DNA of 64,000 bases. Origin: Cyclina sinensis. Its lineage: Eukaryota; Mollusca; Bivalvia; Venerida; Veneridae. Under the pieces are notes generated by a model. The model saw only the letters and a list, made by a program, of their open reading frames with translations, was not told the DNA's origin and searched no databases. Below are positions 42,301 through 52,623 of this stretch, in pieces; the stretch's first letter is position 1; each line of letters starts with the position of its first letter. The stretch covers positions 41,092,780 to 41,156,779 of the forward strand of contig JAAONU010000001.1 of the NCBI GenBank assembly GCA_012932295.1. The letters run 5' to 3'. Position numbers and translations under genes: made by a program.

Positions 42301-43899
42301 AGTTTTCTGCTAAATGCTTGCCAGTGAAATAACACTTACACAGTAGGGCATTTGTTTTGACTGCTAAATTTTGTCAGGCAGTGCATTTCTCTTGCTTCTT
42401 TAACTAAAACATCAGAATGCTGCTTTGGGCTTTGTATTTTACAGTTTTATCAAGACAAAGAGTAGCAGAATATTGCAAAAGAACATCACTAATTTTGGTT
42501 CAAATCACACTGGGGCAAAAATATCTCCCTGTGGCACTCCAGATGATATATTAAAGGCAAAAAGGTGTCATGTAGAGCTCTATTGAAAGTTCATTGCTTT
42601 CTAACCAATGCAACTGGGAAACAAAGCACACAGATATACATATTTCTGATAAACAATTGTACCTTTTTTTCCTACATCCATGTATACAGTCATGGTAAAT
42701 GTTTAACTTTTTCACCACTCTTGTCAAACTGAAAAAAATGCAAAACAAAACATGCATGCAAGTGAACAGAAGAAAAGAAGAAATACAGTTGTGATAATAT
42801 TGTGCATTTCTGCATGTTTTCAACTTATCATTGCTGAAATCAAAATGTTTAAAACAGCTGTCAGCTTACTGAACTACACTTTGGTAGTTGAAAATTGAAA
42901 CAGTGCACAATTGTCTCAGACTAGTGTCTAAGTAATTTAAAAACAAACATATTGATGTATTAACTTTATCCAAACAATGGCACTGTTTTACACTGTTACC
43001 ACTGTTCAGAATGGAAGAGAAGTGTACTGTTGTATAAACTGAAATCTTGCTGACTTTTCTCAGACACTGCTGGTTGACTTTTTGTACCTATAGTGCCTAT
43101 AGCTTTTTCAATATTTCTTACCCAAGTTTTTCTCTCAAACTGCAACTACCATTGAGGACCTCTTTCTTTTTACTTTGTCTGCATGTACACACACTGCAAA
43201 ATAGAAAAACAAGCATGCATGTGGAACAGTACTATGAAAAACTGATACTTTCTGCTGACATGTGATATTGCTATCTATTTCTATCAGCAGTAACAAAGTG
43301 AAATGTCAACACAGTTAAAATTACATGTTTGTAAAGTAGACAGAGAGATCTGCTTTAAATTTTCAACTGCACTGAAATTATCTGCCACTCTAATGTGCCA
43401 ACTAGTTTAAGTCACAGATTACAAGAACTGAAACTGTTGAAAATTCATTCACCTTTCTTTCATACATCAAGTTCCATAGCCATTCACTTGTGCTTAGACA
43501 CCAGTCTCACATGTTTCCGTCTCACAACTTCAGCCTGAAAGAAGTTCAAGCAACAATTCTTGGTTAATAAAATTACCTTTCTGAATACTGTTTCTCATCC
43601 TACTAGATCAATTTACATCTTGCGCTGTATCTGAAAAAAGAACACAAAGAACTAGGAATAGAGAATGAAATGATCTGTCATGAACAGGCATCACTGACAC
43701 TGACACACACAGAACAGTAAACTGCTGCTTGATAGATCTACTGAAAATGAAAACTTTGAAAATGGTACTTACCTTCCTTTGATACACCAAAATTTCCACA
43801 GCCATTCACATGTCAGTACATCTCACGGCTCCACAACAGAGACAGTCAGCAGTTTCACATGTTTTCCACTCATTATTACACCCTGAAGAAAGTTAGAAC
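39370..43899. other. Nearly non-coding right half of unit 2, left of the retrotransposon
   Basis: Same as 26071-30600 of unit 1 at an offset of 13,299 bp; by eye nearly every line is identical. No supported gene. Confidence 0.5.
43896..43899. repeat. Left 4-bp TSD (GAAC) of the LTR retrotransposon
   Basis: GAAC occurs at both edges (43896-43899, 51470-51473). Unit 1 has a single copy at the empty site 30597-30600. Confidence 0.85.
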
Positions 43900-44820
43900 T
43901 GTACCAAACCGGGTTTTTTTTGTATGACCTCCACAATGACGACAAAACTCAGTCTGGTCAATTCTCTTCATTTATTTACCAATAGATTTATACACGACAT
44001 TTAACTGTAGTACATGACAGACATCCATGTGACTGTAAAGGTATGTCACATGTGGAAAAAACCGGGAAACGGTCTGAAAATATAAAACGACAAAAATGCC
44101 TCTTACAAATAAAATAATAACTTACACAGTATGTAATCTGCAAAACATACCAAAAAACCTTGTTACACTTATTACGCTCGTTATATTCACTAACGGGGCG
44201 ACAAACTATATAAACTCCTACAAAAGTCTGTTTAACAAAACGCATGTACAAAATACAACCTGAATTATGTTATTCCCCATGAATTGCTTCAAACAATTAT
44301 GAATATATATAAAATTATGTACAAAACTGTCCAGGATTCAACATATCAGTATAAGTAAACAATACTCACAGAACATAAGGTGTTCAAACCAGTCCACACA
44401 ATTCTCACACTGTCGTGCCAAAGCTGCCAGAGCTGTGCTGTTAACTAGCTGTTGAATAAAGGTTAAAACAGTGCAACAAATAAGTCATGCAATATGAAAC
44501 CGACCCAAAATGTTGGCATATAATCCAATTCGAAAACCGACAGAAATACGATAAACGCGAAGATGACAACCCGAAATAATCACAACGAGCTAAACTAGAA
44601 ACATCTCTTATTCTATTCCACTAATCTTTTAAATCTTAACTTACTTACATTAGAAAGATTACTCAGATAAAGATTCCCAACCTTCCTCTCCAAAATCTAA
44701 CTGAAGAAAGCGGAATTCAAAGGGAATTAACTCTGCACAACACCTTCCGTCATAAAAAACCACTACCTTACCGTATCGGCAAAATACCAACCATACTATT
44801 ACAAACTACGACCTGCTACA
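43900..44820 (-). repeat. 3' LTR, 921 bp
   Basis: In element orientation it starts TGTAGCAGG and ends GGTACA. A TATATAG box lies near 44203 and an AATAAA near 43975 (both minus strand), giving plausible U3, R and U5. Small ORFs inside (43988-44251) are duplicated in the other LTR and are not genes. Confidence 0.92.
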
Positions 44821-44836
44821 TTCTCCCCCCTTTTCT
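44821..44836 (-). promoter_or_regulatory. Polypurine tract
   Basis: On the minus strand AGAAAAGGGGGGAGAA directly abuts the 3' LTR, as needed to prime plus-strand DNA synthesis. Confidence 0.85.
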
Positions 44837-45235
44837 AAAAGTCGTCTCGACTGCTACTGAATCACAGTGTCTATATAACATGGACATAAATATTCAATGA
44901 TATAAAAACATAATAAAAAAAATTTTCCAACATATTTCCAACCTGCAAAACAAAAGTTATTGAGCTTCTGAAAAAAAAATTCAAAAAAAAATTTATCTAA
45001 CACATGCAATAGTGAATAATGCACATAACTAAACAATTATCAACCTTCCTCCCCCTTCTGAAAGAAGAATATTTGTGACTATTGAAGTAATTTGAATATG
45101 CTAAACAAATGATAAAAACAAGTCATTATAAAACCAATATAGCATGAAATAAACATCGTTATTAATGCATTTACGTAAAAGCTTTGAACAATTCTGTCAT
45201 AATGCGATTATTCTCAAGCTGCATTAGCATTAATG
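44837..45235. other. Non-coding remnant between pol stop and PPT
   Basis: Very AT-rich with several A- and T-runs. No integrase-like frame can be read, which locates the loss of the integrase core to this interval. Confidence 0.6.
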
Positions 45236-48181
45236 TTAAAGTATTACTGTTAGGAAATCTGTACTGACAATTTCGAGAGGATATGATGATTTTATATTTA
45301 TCAAAGGACTAGTGTTATTCCTTGTCTGTTTACCTCTCAAACACCTAGGACAGTTCTCAACCCAACTATTTACCTCTGCTAGATAACCTGGCCAGTAAAA
45401 TCTTTCTCGAATCAAAGACGCTGTTCTTTCCTTTCCTGGGTGTCCTATATCTCCGTGTAGTCCATGTAACACCTGCTTTCTGTAAAGTTCTGGTAAAACT
45501 AATTGACTTACCTCTTCTTCATTGTCTTTTAATACTCTGTACAGCAATCCTCTTTTGACTGTAAACTGATCAAAATGTCTTGACATAGTTAAGTGATTTC
45601 TGTTACTTACAAACTGAGATTTACTTGGAAAAGTCTTATCAATCACTGCTCTGAGCCATAGCCCAATTATTGGATCATTTCTTTGGTTTCTCCTCAATTC
45701 ACGCAACTCTATTTGTGGCAAAGTTTGACCTGGTGTGTCTATAAAATCTAGGACATTCACCGACCGACATGGCAGCATATCAATACAAGGCGCTGCATAA
45801 ATTGTATTACAAATGGCATGGACAATTTCACTGTCTATTTTACTTGAAGCTGTTTTGCTCTTAGACATCAGTTGTTCTTGTACTCTATTAAATGGATACC
45901 TTGATAAAGAGTCTGCATCTACATTTGTTTTACCTGGTCTATATATTATATCGAAATCATAATCACTAAGGGACGCTACCCAACGTTGACCTGTTGCATC
46001 TAATTTTGCTGTACTTAAAACATGTGTCAAGGGATTGTTGTCTGTAAATACAATGAACTTACCTGATATCAGATAGTCACTGAACTTTTCAGTTATGGCC
46101 CATTTTAGAGCTAAGAACTCCAATTTAAAGGTAGAATAATTCTTTTCAGCCTTTGTCAAACCACGACTTGCATAAGCGATTACTATGAGAGTACCATCAT
46201 CTTGTTTTTGATTCAGTACCGCACCTAAACCTTGTGTACTGGCATCAGTGTGCAACTCAAAAGGCTTATCAAATTGTGGATATGCTAGTACTGGTGAGGA
46301 TGTTAACAAAGATTTAATTTTCTGGAAAGTATCTTGCTGTTCTTTTTCCCATTTCCACTCTTTACTTTGATGTTTCTTTCCCTTCTTTAAACTAGTTGGT
46401 GGTAGCAAATCAGACAAGGGTTTAGTAATCTTACTGAAATCCTTAATGAATTTTCTGTAGTAACCTGCAAGGGCTAAAAATGATCTTAATTCCTCTGCAT
46501 TTGTAGGGATTGGGTAGTTATTAATTTTTTCACATTTTTCAGGGTCTGTTTCTAAACCATCTTCTCCTACAATATGTCCCAAAAATTTTACCTTTTTTTG
46601 AACGAAAGTACACTTTTCCGGTGACAGTTTCAATCCGCATTCTTTCAGTCTTGTCAACACCTTGTCAAGTCTTTCCAAGTGCTCCTGAAATGAAGAACTG
46701 AAAATTATGAGATCATCAAGAAAAATGAAACATATGCTCATGTGGTAGTCTCCCAAACATTCCTGCATGATTCTTTGATATTCTGATGGTGAATTTGTGA
46801 GACCAAATGGGAGCTTATTATGCTCATAAAAACCCAAGGGACCTAAAGTAAATGCAGTATACTTTTTGTGACTTTCCTCAAGTTCTACTTGGTGGTAGCC
46901 CGATTTCATATCAAGTGTAGTGAACCACCTAGCTCCATGTAACCTATCAAAAATGTCCTCTGGCCTGGGTAATGCGTGTGAGTCTCTAACTGTTCGAAGG
47001 TTCAACCTCCTATAATCTATGCACATTCTCAACTTCCCATTTTTTCGACGACATAAAACCACTGCCGACGCCCAGGGAGATTTTGATTTCCTAATTACAC
47101 CACTTACCAATAAGTCTTCAACATGTTTTCTTACCTCCTCAATCATGCCTGGTGGGATCCGTCTGTATTTTTCCTTAAATGGCACTGTATTGGTCAACTC
47201 TATCCTGTGCTTAGAAACAGTACACTTACCTATATCTGTATCGTTCTTGGAAAAAATGTTCTCATGTGTATGTAACAGATCCATCAACTCACCATACTGC
47301 TCTTGTGAAAGATTACTTTCAATTTTCACTTTACTCAATACATCATTTGTCTTCAACTCAGGTTCCATTTCTTCTGACAAAAAACTTTCAACTTCTACTG
47401 GCTGCAACTCAGCAATAATTGCTTTTGGTGAAATATTTACAGAGTTTGTACTCAAATTGGACAGCGTCACTTCTACAAGTTGCTTACCTTGGCTATTGTA
47501 TTGTATTACCCCTGGTCCTATGTCTATGAATCCTGGCAGTAAAGAGCTGTCTGTTTCACATATTAATGCTGAAGTTGGTATGTGACCAATCTCATTGTCT
47601 GTGAAACATTTTACTTTTACAGATTGGTTTGGAGTGACAGTTATTCTTCTACTTTCTGCGTTCCTTAGAATGGCCAACCTGTAATTATTTTTCTTTAATT
47701 CTTTTTCTCTAACTGACATGCATCTAAATGCCAAATACCATGGAGAGTGCAATTTAGCTTTCTGTAAAAATTGTTTGCCATGAATTTCACTACAAGCATC
47801 CATGAAATGTTGTAAAACATTAGTTCCCAACAAAACTGGTGTGTTACTATTGAAATTTGTGTTTGGAACTACCAATAGTAAACATGTTTGTTCATGAGCA
47901 TCTACAATTCCTATAGGTAAAATATTGACCTCAATAAAACCTAAGTAGGGCAATTCACTGCCATCGGCACACTCAACTTTGAGTAGATTCTTAAGAGGTT
48001 TCAATTCTATATCAGAAAAGTAATCATGGTAGAACTGTTCAGAGCAGGTTGAAACACACGATCCAGTATCTAACAGAGATTTTACTTCTTTGCCATTAAT
48101 ATTGATCATAGTTTCATTGACTTCACCTACTAATAATGGATCAGATTTATTCTGTGTGGCTGTACCTACATCCTGACCCAT
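45236..48181 (-). CDS. pol: Pol polyprotein (protease, RT, RNase H, truncated integrase)
   Basis: 981 residues from the first in-frame Met; frameshift products would start 6-8 codons earlier. Seen in order: retropepsin LLDTGS (active D38-T-G-S41); reverse transcriptase about 330-560, with LDMKSGYHQV (423-432), PFGLTNSP (459-466) and FLDD (487-490, Phe-Leu instead of the usual Tyr-x before the two Asp); RNase H about 640-760 with HTDAS (644-648), ALKWA (691-695) and FTDNNPL (712-718); integrase zinc-binding domain with H909, H914, C944 and C947. Right after it PLEIVSTDFL (968-977) holds the first Asp of the D,D-35-E core, then the frame ends in TVIL-stop. The catalytic core, normally several hundred residues, is missing. 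The plus-strand frame 47019-47585 is a shadow. Confidence 0.92.
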   Translation of the reverse strand: MGQDVGTATQNKSDPLLVGEVNETMININGKEVKSLLDTGSCVSTCSEQFYHDYFSDIELKPLKNLLKVECADGSELPYLGFIEVNILPIGIVDAHEQTCLLLVVPNTNFNSNTPVLLGTNVLQHFMDACSEIHGKQFLQKAKLHSPWYLAFRCMSVREKELKKNNYRLAILRNAESRRITVTPNQSVKVKCFTDNEIGHIPTSALICETDSSLLPGFIDIGPGVIQYNSQGKQLVEVTLSNLSTNSVNISPKAIIAELQPVEVESFLSEEMEPELKTNDVLSKVKIESNLSQEQYGELMDLLHTHENIFSKNDTDIGKCTVSKHRIELTNTVPFKEKYRRIPPGMIEEVRKHVEDLLVSGVIRKSKSPWASAVVLCRRKNGKLRMCIDYRRLNLRTVRDSHALPRPEDIFDRLHGARWFTTLDMKSGYHQVELEESHKKYTAFTLGPLGFYEHNKLPFGLTNSPSEYQRIMQECLGDYHMSICFIFLDDLIIFSSSFQEHLERLDKVLTRLKECGLKLSPEKCTFVQKKVKFLGHIVGEDGLETDPEKCEKINNYPIPTNAEELRSFLALAGYYRKFIKDFSKITKPLSDLLPPTSLKKGKKHQSKEWKWEKEQQDTFQKIKSLLTSSPVLAYPQFDKPFELHTDASTQGLGAVLNQKQDDGTLIVIAYASRGLTKAEKNYSTFKLEFLALKWAITEKFSDYLISGKFIVFTDNNPLTHVLSTAKLDATGQRWVASLSDYDFDIIYRPGKTNVDADSLSRYPFNRVQEQLMSKSKTASSKIDSEIVHAICNTIYAAPCIDMLPCRSVNVLDFIDTPGQTLPQIELRELRRNQRNDPIIGLWLRAVIDKTFPSKSQFVSNRNHLTMSRHFDQFTVKRGLLYRVLKDNEEEVSQLVLPELYRKQVLHGLHGDIGHPGKERTASLIRERFYWPGYLAEVNSWVENCPRCLRGKQTRNNTSPLINIKSSYPLEIVSTDFLTVIL

Positions 48182-48192
48182 AACATAGGCAC

Positions 48193-49260
48193 CTACTTGT
48201 TTAAAGGGCAGTCCCTAGCAAAATGGCCTAACTCATCACATTGGTAACAACGTAAATTTGCCGGTCTAAATGTTTTAGACGCAGTTGGACGTCTTTGTGA
48301 AAATGGTGCATCACCTTTACCAAAACCTCTGTATGGTCTATTATTAAACTCACCTCTGCCACGTCCCCTGAAGTGTCGTGGTCCTCTATCCCGTCTCCAA
48401 ACTTGACCTGTTGCTCCTGAACTTACTTGTTGTTGATTTTGTGTCGTATTTGTCTTGTCTTGTTCCAACTTTTCAATGACTTGGTTCATTTTTTCTAGCA
48501 AAGCATCTATCTTGGATGGTTTCACTGTTTCCTCTTTTTCTGATGTTGCGTTACAAGATGTCTTACCTTTTGGTTCCTGCTTGCCTCTGGCTTGTTGCAT
48601 CTCACTCTCTAATTTTCTAACAATAGATTTGAATTCATTGTAATCTGAAATAGTTTCATACTTAAAGCTTGTTCCTGTTTTTAGATCAAAATTTAACCCT
48701 TCGTAGAAAATGCTTTTGAGTAATGCCTGTTGTGATCTATTTACAGCTCCTAAATCAACAGCCTGTGAAAACATTTCCTCCACCCTAGCTGCAAATTTGA
48801 TGACTGACTCATCTGGTTGTTGTTCACATGCATGTAGCTTTTTTAATATAGTATGGACAGTTTCAGTGTTACCAAAGGCACTTTGAAATGTTTCTAATAT
48901 GTCACCTATTTTTGCTGTTTCACCTAGGCGCATCACCATATCTGCTGCTTCTCCACGCAATGAGCGTCTAATACCTAATAACATACTTTCATTGCTATAT
49001 GCTCGTTCACGCAATAAACAATTAACTTCATAACGCCAGGTACGATAGGAGACTTCTCCTTTACCTGTTTCACCAAAGAAAAGTGAAATTCTAGGATATT
49101 TTGTTGCTTCTTTAGTTTCTTTAACATTACTGGTAGAAGCAGATTTTTCTTTTTCTTTTTGTAAGAAATGTTCAAAGTCACTGACCGTTTCAATTTTCAT
49201 CTTTTTCAGGGCTTCCAAGAGAGTCTTAGACTCTTGACTGATATTCTCATCATCTGACAT
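48193..49260 (-). CDS. gag: Gag polyprotein
   Basis: 355 residues from the ATG whose complement is at 49258-49260 (a longer frame to 49287 would need GTG). The N-terminal half is a Gypsy-type capsid region (WRYEVNCLL and further on LLKSIFYEGL), followed by a Lys/Glu/Gln-rich linker and an Arg/Gly-rich nucleic-acid-binding stretch (FRGRGRGEF). One CCHC zinc knuckle ends the protein (C338, C341, H346, C351; CYQCDELGHFARDC). Pol follows in the -1 frame. Confidence 0.9.
   Translation of the reverse strand: MSDDENISQESKTLLEALKKMKIETVSDFEHFLQKEKEKSASTSNVKETKEATKYPRISLFFGETGKGEVSYRTWRYEVNCLLRERAYSNESMLLGIRRSLRGEAADMVMRLGETAKIGDILETFQSAFGNTETVHTILKKLHACEQQPDESVIKFAARVEEMFSQAVDLGAVNRSQQALLKSIFYEGLNFDLKTGTSFKYETISDYNEFKSIVRKLESEMQQARGKQEPKGKTSCNATSEKEETVKPSKIDALLEKMNQVIEKLEQDKTNTTQNQQQVSSGATGQVWRRDRGPRHFRGRGRGEFNNRPYRGFGKGDAPFSQRRPTASKTFRPANLRCYQCDELGHFARDCPLNK
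48199..48205 (-). promoter_or_regulatory. -1 ribosomal frameshift slippery site U-UUA-AAC
   Basis: In the gag frame the codons are ccU UUA AAC aag UAG. A -1 slip on UUUAAAC continues as caa gta ggt gcc tat gtt atg ggt, exactly the pol frame, without a stop. This is an X-XXY-YYZ heptamer placed one codon before the gag stop. A downstream stimulatory structure was not checked. Confidence 0.8.
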
Positions 49261-50526
49261 TTTTCTTTTTAAATAATTATATGTCACAAAAGTTATCTTA
49301 CCGTTGAATGGATTTCATGCAGAAAAAATAAAACATTGAAGCTAATCTCCACTGTTCCATGTGCCTCAATGAACATCACACAATCACTACTCTTTTCACA
49401 ACACTGTTTCTAATGCAAAAGAAAATTCTACAGAAAAAAAAAAAAAGTAAAATGTTAATTATGAATCGATTTAAAGAATTTATAATTCTAAAAATAATAG
49501 ATACTCTAAATCTTGCTTCCTGTGAAATCTGCAAAAGAGTTAAATAGAATTATTGGTGTAATTTATTAACAGTTTTCAATACTAAACAAAACTGTAGATC
49601 ACTGTGATTCAGTATCAGGACCTAAAACCCCCTTTTTTCTAACCTAAGGTTCTACACTATAGTACTAACTAAAGTGATGCCCTAGCCAAAGCTCAAATCA
49701 ATGTACTAATAACACTCAAATACACTGAAACGACAAGGCTAGCTGTGTCTGCACAAACCTTACTGCTGATACAATTGCCAGGAACGAAATACAAACCTGC
49801 CAACAATTTAGATCATAAGATATATGGTATGAAAGTGAAAGTTACTATTAATTCAATGTTACTTATGAAGATGACTTGTTAAACTGATTTGTTACTTATT
49901 AAGTTTAAGCAAATTGCTGTTAAAGGTTGTTAAGAGTACCCGTCACCAAGAACTTATTGATGTGTTTGTGCTTAAATTGTAAAAAGACTTCCTCACTTAC
50001 AACAAATGAATTCTCTCTCTCTTTTTTTTTTAACAATTTAAAATGTATTTATAATATAGAGAACTCTAATTAGATATTTCCCAATTTTGAAAAAAAAATT
50101 GAAGAATTTGTCTACAATAAAAATAATGAGCACACCCAAACTTAGAGGAAATTACATAAAATACACTCTAATGAGAGCTCTATTAAGTATAAAAAAAAAA
50201 AAAAAATCACCTAAACACTTATTCACTTAAAAAAAAAATGTTGTGTCCGAGGTTAAATCACCATTTCACTTTTCACAGTCATAAGTTACCATGTACTTCA
50301 CCAAGGTCATTTTACATGTGCTGCTCCAAGGATTGTTTACCATGTGCTGCTCCAAGGTCGTTTACCATGTGCTCCTCCAAGGTCGTTTACCATTTGCTTT
50401 CCAAAGGTCAAATTCCATGTGTTCTTGAGGTTAATAGATATTTTTGCTCTAATTGATGTAGAAAAAGTCTGTCCATATAAATTTTCTACTCACAGTTGTA
50501 TAAATTTTTCTCACTGAAGTTGTCTT
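49261..50526 (-). other. Long 5' leader of the retrotransposon
   Basis: About 1.27 kb between the PBS and the gag ATG, AT-rich and without a coding frame. It includes a ~25-bp tandem repeat at 50285-50430 ('accatgtgctgctccaaggt', about six diverged copies). Confidence 0.7.
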
Positions 50527-50547
50527 GATTCCTCACTGGGGGCTCCA
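50527..50547 (-). promoter_or_regulatory. tRNA primer-binding site
   Basis: One base inside the 5' LTR, the minus strand reads TGGAGCCCCCAGTGAGGA, beginning with the TGG that pairs with a tRNA CCA end. The tRNA species could not be assigned by eye. Confidence 0.75.
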
Positions 50548-50548
50548 A

Positions 50549-51469
50549 TGTACCAAACCGGGTTTTTTTTGTATGACCTCCACAATGACGACAAAACTCA
50601 GTCTGGTCAATTCTCTTCATTTATTTACCAATAGATTTATACACGACATTTAACTGTAGTACATGACAGACATCCATGTGACTGTAAAGGTATGTCACAT
50701 GTGGAAAAAACCGGGAAACGGTCTGAAAATATAAAACGACAAAAATGCCTCTTACAAATAAAATAATAACTTACACAGTATGTAATCTGCAAAACATACC
50801 AAAAAACCTTGTTACACTTATTACGCTCGTTATATTCACTAACGGGGCGACAAACTATATAAACTCCTACAAAAGTCTGTTTAACAAAACGCATGTACAA
50901 AATACAACCTGAATTATGTTATTCCCCATGAATTGCTTCAAACAATTATGAATATATATAAAATTATGTACAAAACTGTCCAGGATTCAACATATCAGTA
51001 TAAGTAAACAATACTCACAGAACATAAGGTGTTCAAACCAGTCCACACAATTCTCACACTGTCGTGCCAAAGCTGCCAGAGCTGTGCTGTTAACTAGCTG
51101 TTGAATAAAGGTTAAAACAGTGCAACAAATAAGTCATGCAATATGAAACCGACCCAAAATGTTGGCATATAATCCAATTCGAAAACCGACAGAAATACGA
51201 TAAACGCGAAGATGACAACCCGAAATAATCACAACGAGCTAAACTAGAAACATCTCTTATTCTATTCCACTAATCTTTTAAATCTTAACTTACTTACATT
51301 AGAAAGATTACTCAGATAAAGATTCCCAACCTTCCTCTCCAAAATCTAACTGAAGAAAGCGGAATTCAAAGGGAATTAACTCTGCACAACACCTTCCGTC
51401 ATAAAAAACCACTACCTTACCGTATCGGCAAAATACCAACCATACTATTACAAACTACGACCTGCTACA
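50549..51469 (-). repeat. 5' LTR, 921 bp
   Basis: Same length as, and seemingly identical to, the 3' LTR at 43900-44820. Confidence 0.92.
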
Positions 51470-52623
51470 GAACAACAGCTTTTAAAAGTCAAAACACCTT
51501 TTCCTGGATTAACGAAATTAAATCTGTACAACCATTATAACGAGATTTCACTAAAACCCGCTGCAAAACACATCCATTTCAACAAAACAACATGCCCATG
51601 CCCTGACTCGTTTCGTTAAAAAATAGGCATGTTGTCACTAACATCACTAATGTCAGTTTTCCCAAAACGCTTCGATGCTAGCGATTTCAAAGTTCTCAAA
51701 TAACGCCCAAAGAAAACAATCTACGCTGATAATCATGCTCTTATTCATTCAAATTCAACATATTTCAATGATTTCCACTCATCTCAATACTTCAAATCAA
51801 GTCAAAACGTATCAAACATTGTCAAAATCGTTATCGCTATGAAATTCCTCAGAAAAATCGCGAAATCACAACACAACAAAATTTCTCTTACCTTACTCGC
51901 CGAAATCATCCATTCCATCCTAAAATATCACTTCGCTATCCGTAATCAAACACTTCCACACTTTTTAAACACAACTATCACTCCTAGTTCCTTCGTTTTC
52001 CATCATATTCCAGCCCAAATCTAACCCAACGCCCTTCGTTCGATCGTTCGGCCGTTTTCATTTTCAAATTCAAACGACTCGCGTGACTCTGACGTCACTT
52101 GACCTTTCGGGTCAGCAACGTTCGATTTGTAATTTCTCGGAAGAGAAGACAAAAAATGACACTTTTTAATCAATCGTATAACGCACTTCTATCATATCTA
52201 CCCCTATCTGTCATACATCATTTTAAAGCGTATTTTGTCTACTTTCTTTCTCGAAAACAAGTTCTCACATTAATTCGCTCTTGTAAGAAATATCGCTGAT
52301 TTCTACACACTCGTTTTCAATGTTTAAAAATTAACATTTTCACTCGATTTCACTAATTTCTCTGCAACAAACAAAGCATATCGTTCATACTTGATCTCAT
52401 ATTCAAGCCATATCTATATCCTAATGAAATATGCCAAACAGTTCATTAAATCTAGCATCATCACTCAAAAACGACCGAAAAACGCACCCCACTCACACAT
52501 TTTCCTATCATTTCTTTCCATTCTCTCCGCTCTCTTCTCTTTTTTTTTTAACCCTTTTTTCACCCTTCTACCTTCACAAAACTCGTCCAGGACCAAACAC
52601 GCACACACCCAATTTAAAACTCG
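51470..52623. other. Right end of unit 2 after the retrotransposon
   Basis: Continues unit 2 from the base after the TSD; matches 30597-31750 of unit 1 almost perfectly, including the CRE (52090-52097). The final ~60 bp carry four or so substitutions relative to unit 1. Plus strand very poor in G. Confidence 0.6.

Larger units (their letters stand above)
43900..51469 (-). mobile_element. Gypsy-type LTR retrotransposon, 7,570 bp, integrase-deleted
   Basis: Complete LTR-PBS-gag-pol-PPT-LTR order on the minus strand with TG...CA termini and a 4-bp TSD. Domain order protease, reverse transcriptase, RNase H, integrase zinc finger places it in Metaviridae (Ty3/Gypsy). The reading frame stops at the start of the integrase core and only 415 bp separate it from the 3' LTR, so the element is probably non-autonomous. 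The two LTRs appear identical over 921 bp, pointing to a recent insertion. Confidence 0.9.
31751..52623 (+). mobile_element. 14-kb unit, copy 2, interrupted by an LTR retrotransposon
   Basis: Begins with the same TGTTTTGTGCG as unit 1, immediately after unit 1 ends, and finishes with TTTAAAACTCG followed by TGAAAA. Without the retrotransposon and its extra 4-bp TSD it is 13,299 bp. Differences from unit 1: it lacks module 1 (about 1.72 kb), has ~100 bp more near 33.8 kb, a shorter Rep-like ORF and about 1 kb more of decayed Rep/hairpin repeats. From 39.3 kb on it is almost identical to unit 1. Confidence 0.6.

Noticed and set aside
43988..44251. 87-codon minus frame, duplicated at 50637-50900
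   Set aside because: Lies inside the LTRs; the duplication is that of the LTR pair and not a gene family.
47019..47585. 188-codon plus-strand frame
   Set aside because: Shadow of the retrotransposon pol gene on the other strand.
17765..52623. Polinton/Maverick or Helitron as the identity of the 14-kb unit
   Set aside because: No protein-primed polymerase, retroviral-type integrase, ATPase or capsid gene, no long TIRs, and no Rep-helicase; only the 6-bp flanking repeat and a small Rep-like gene overlap with those classes.
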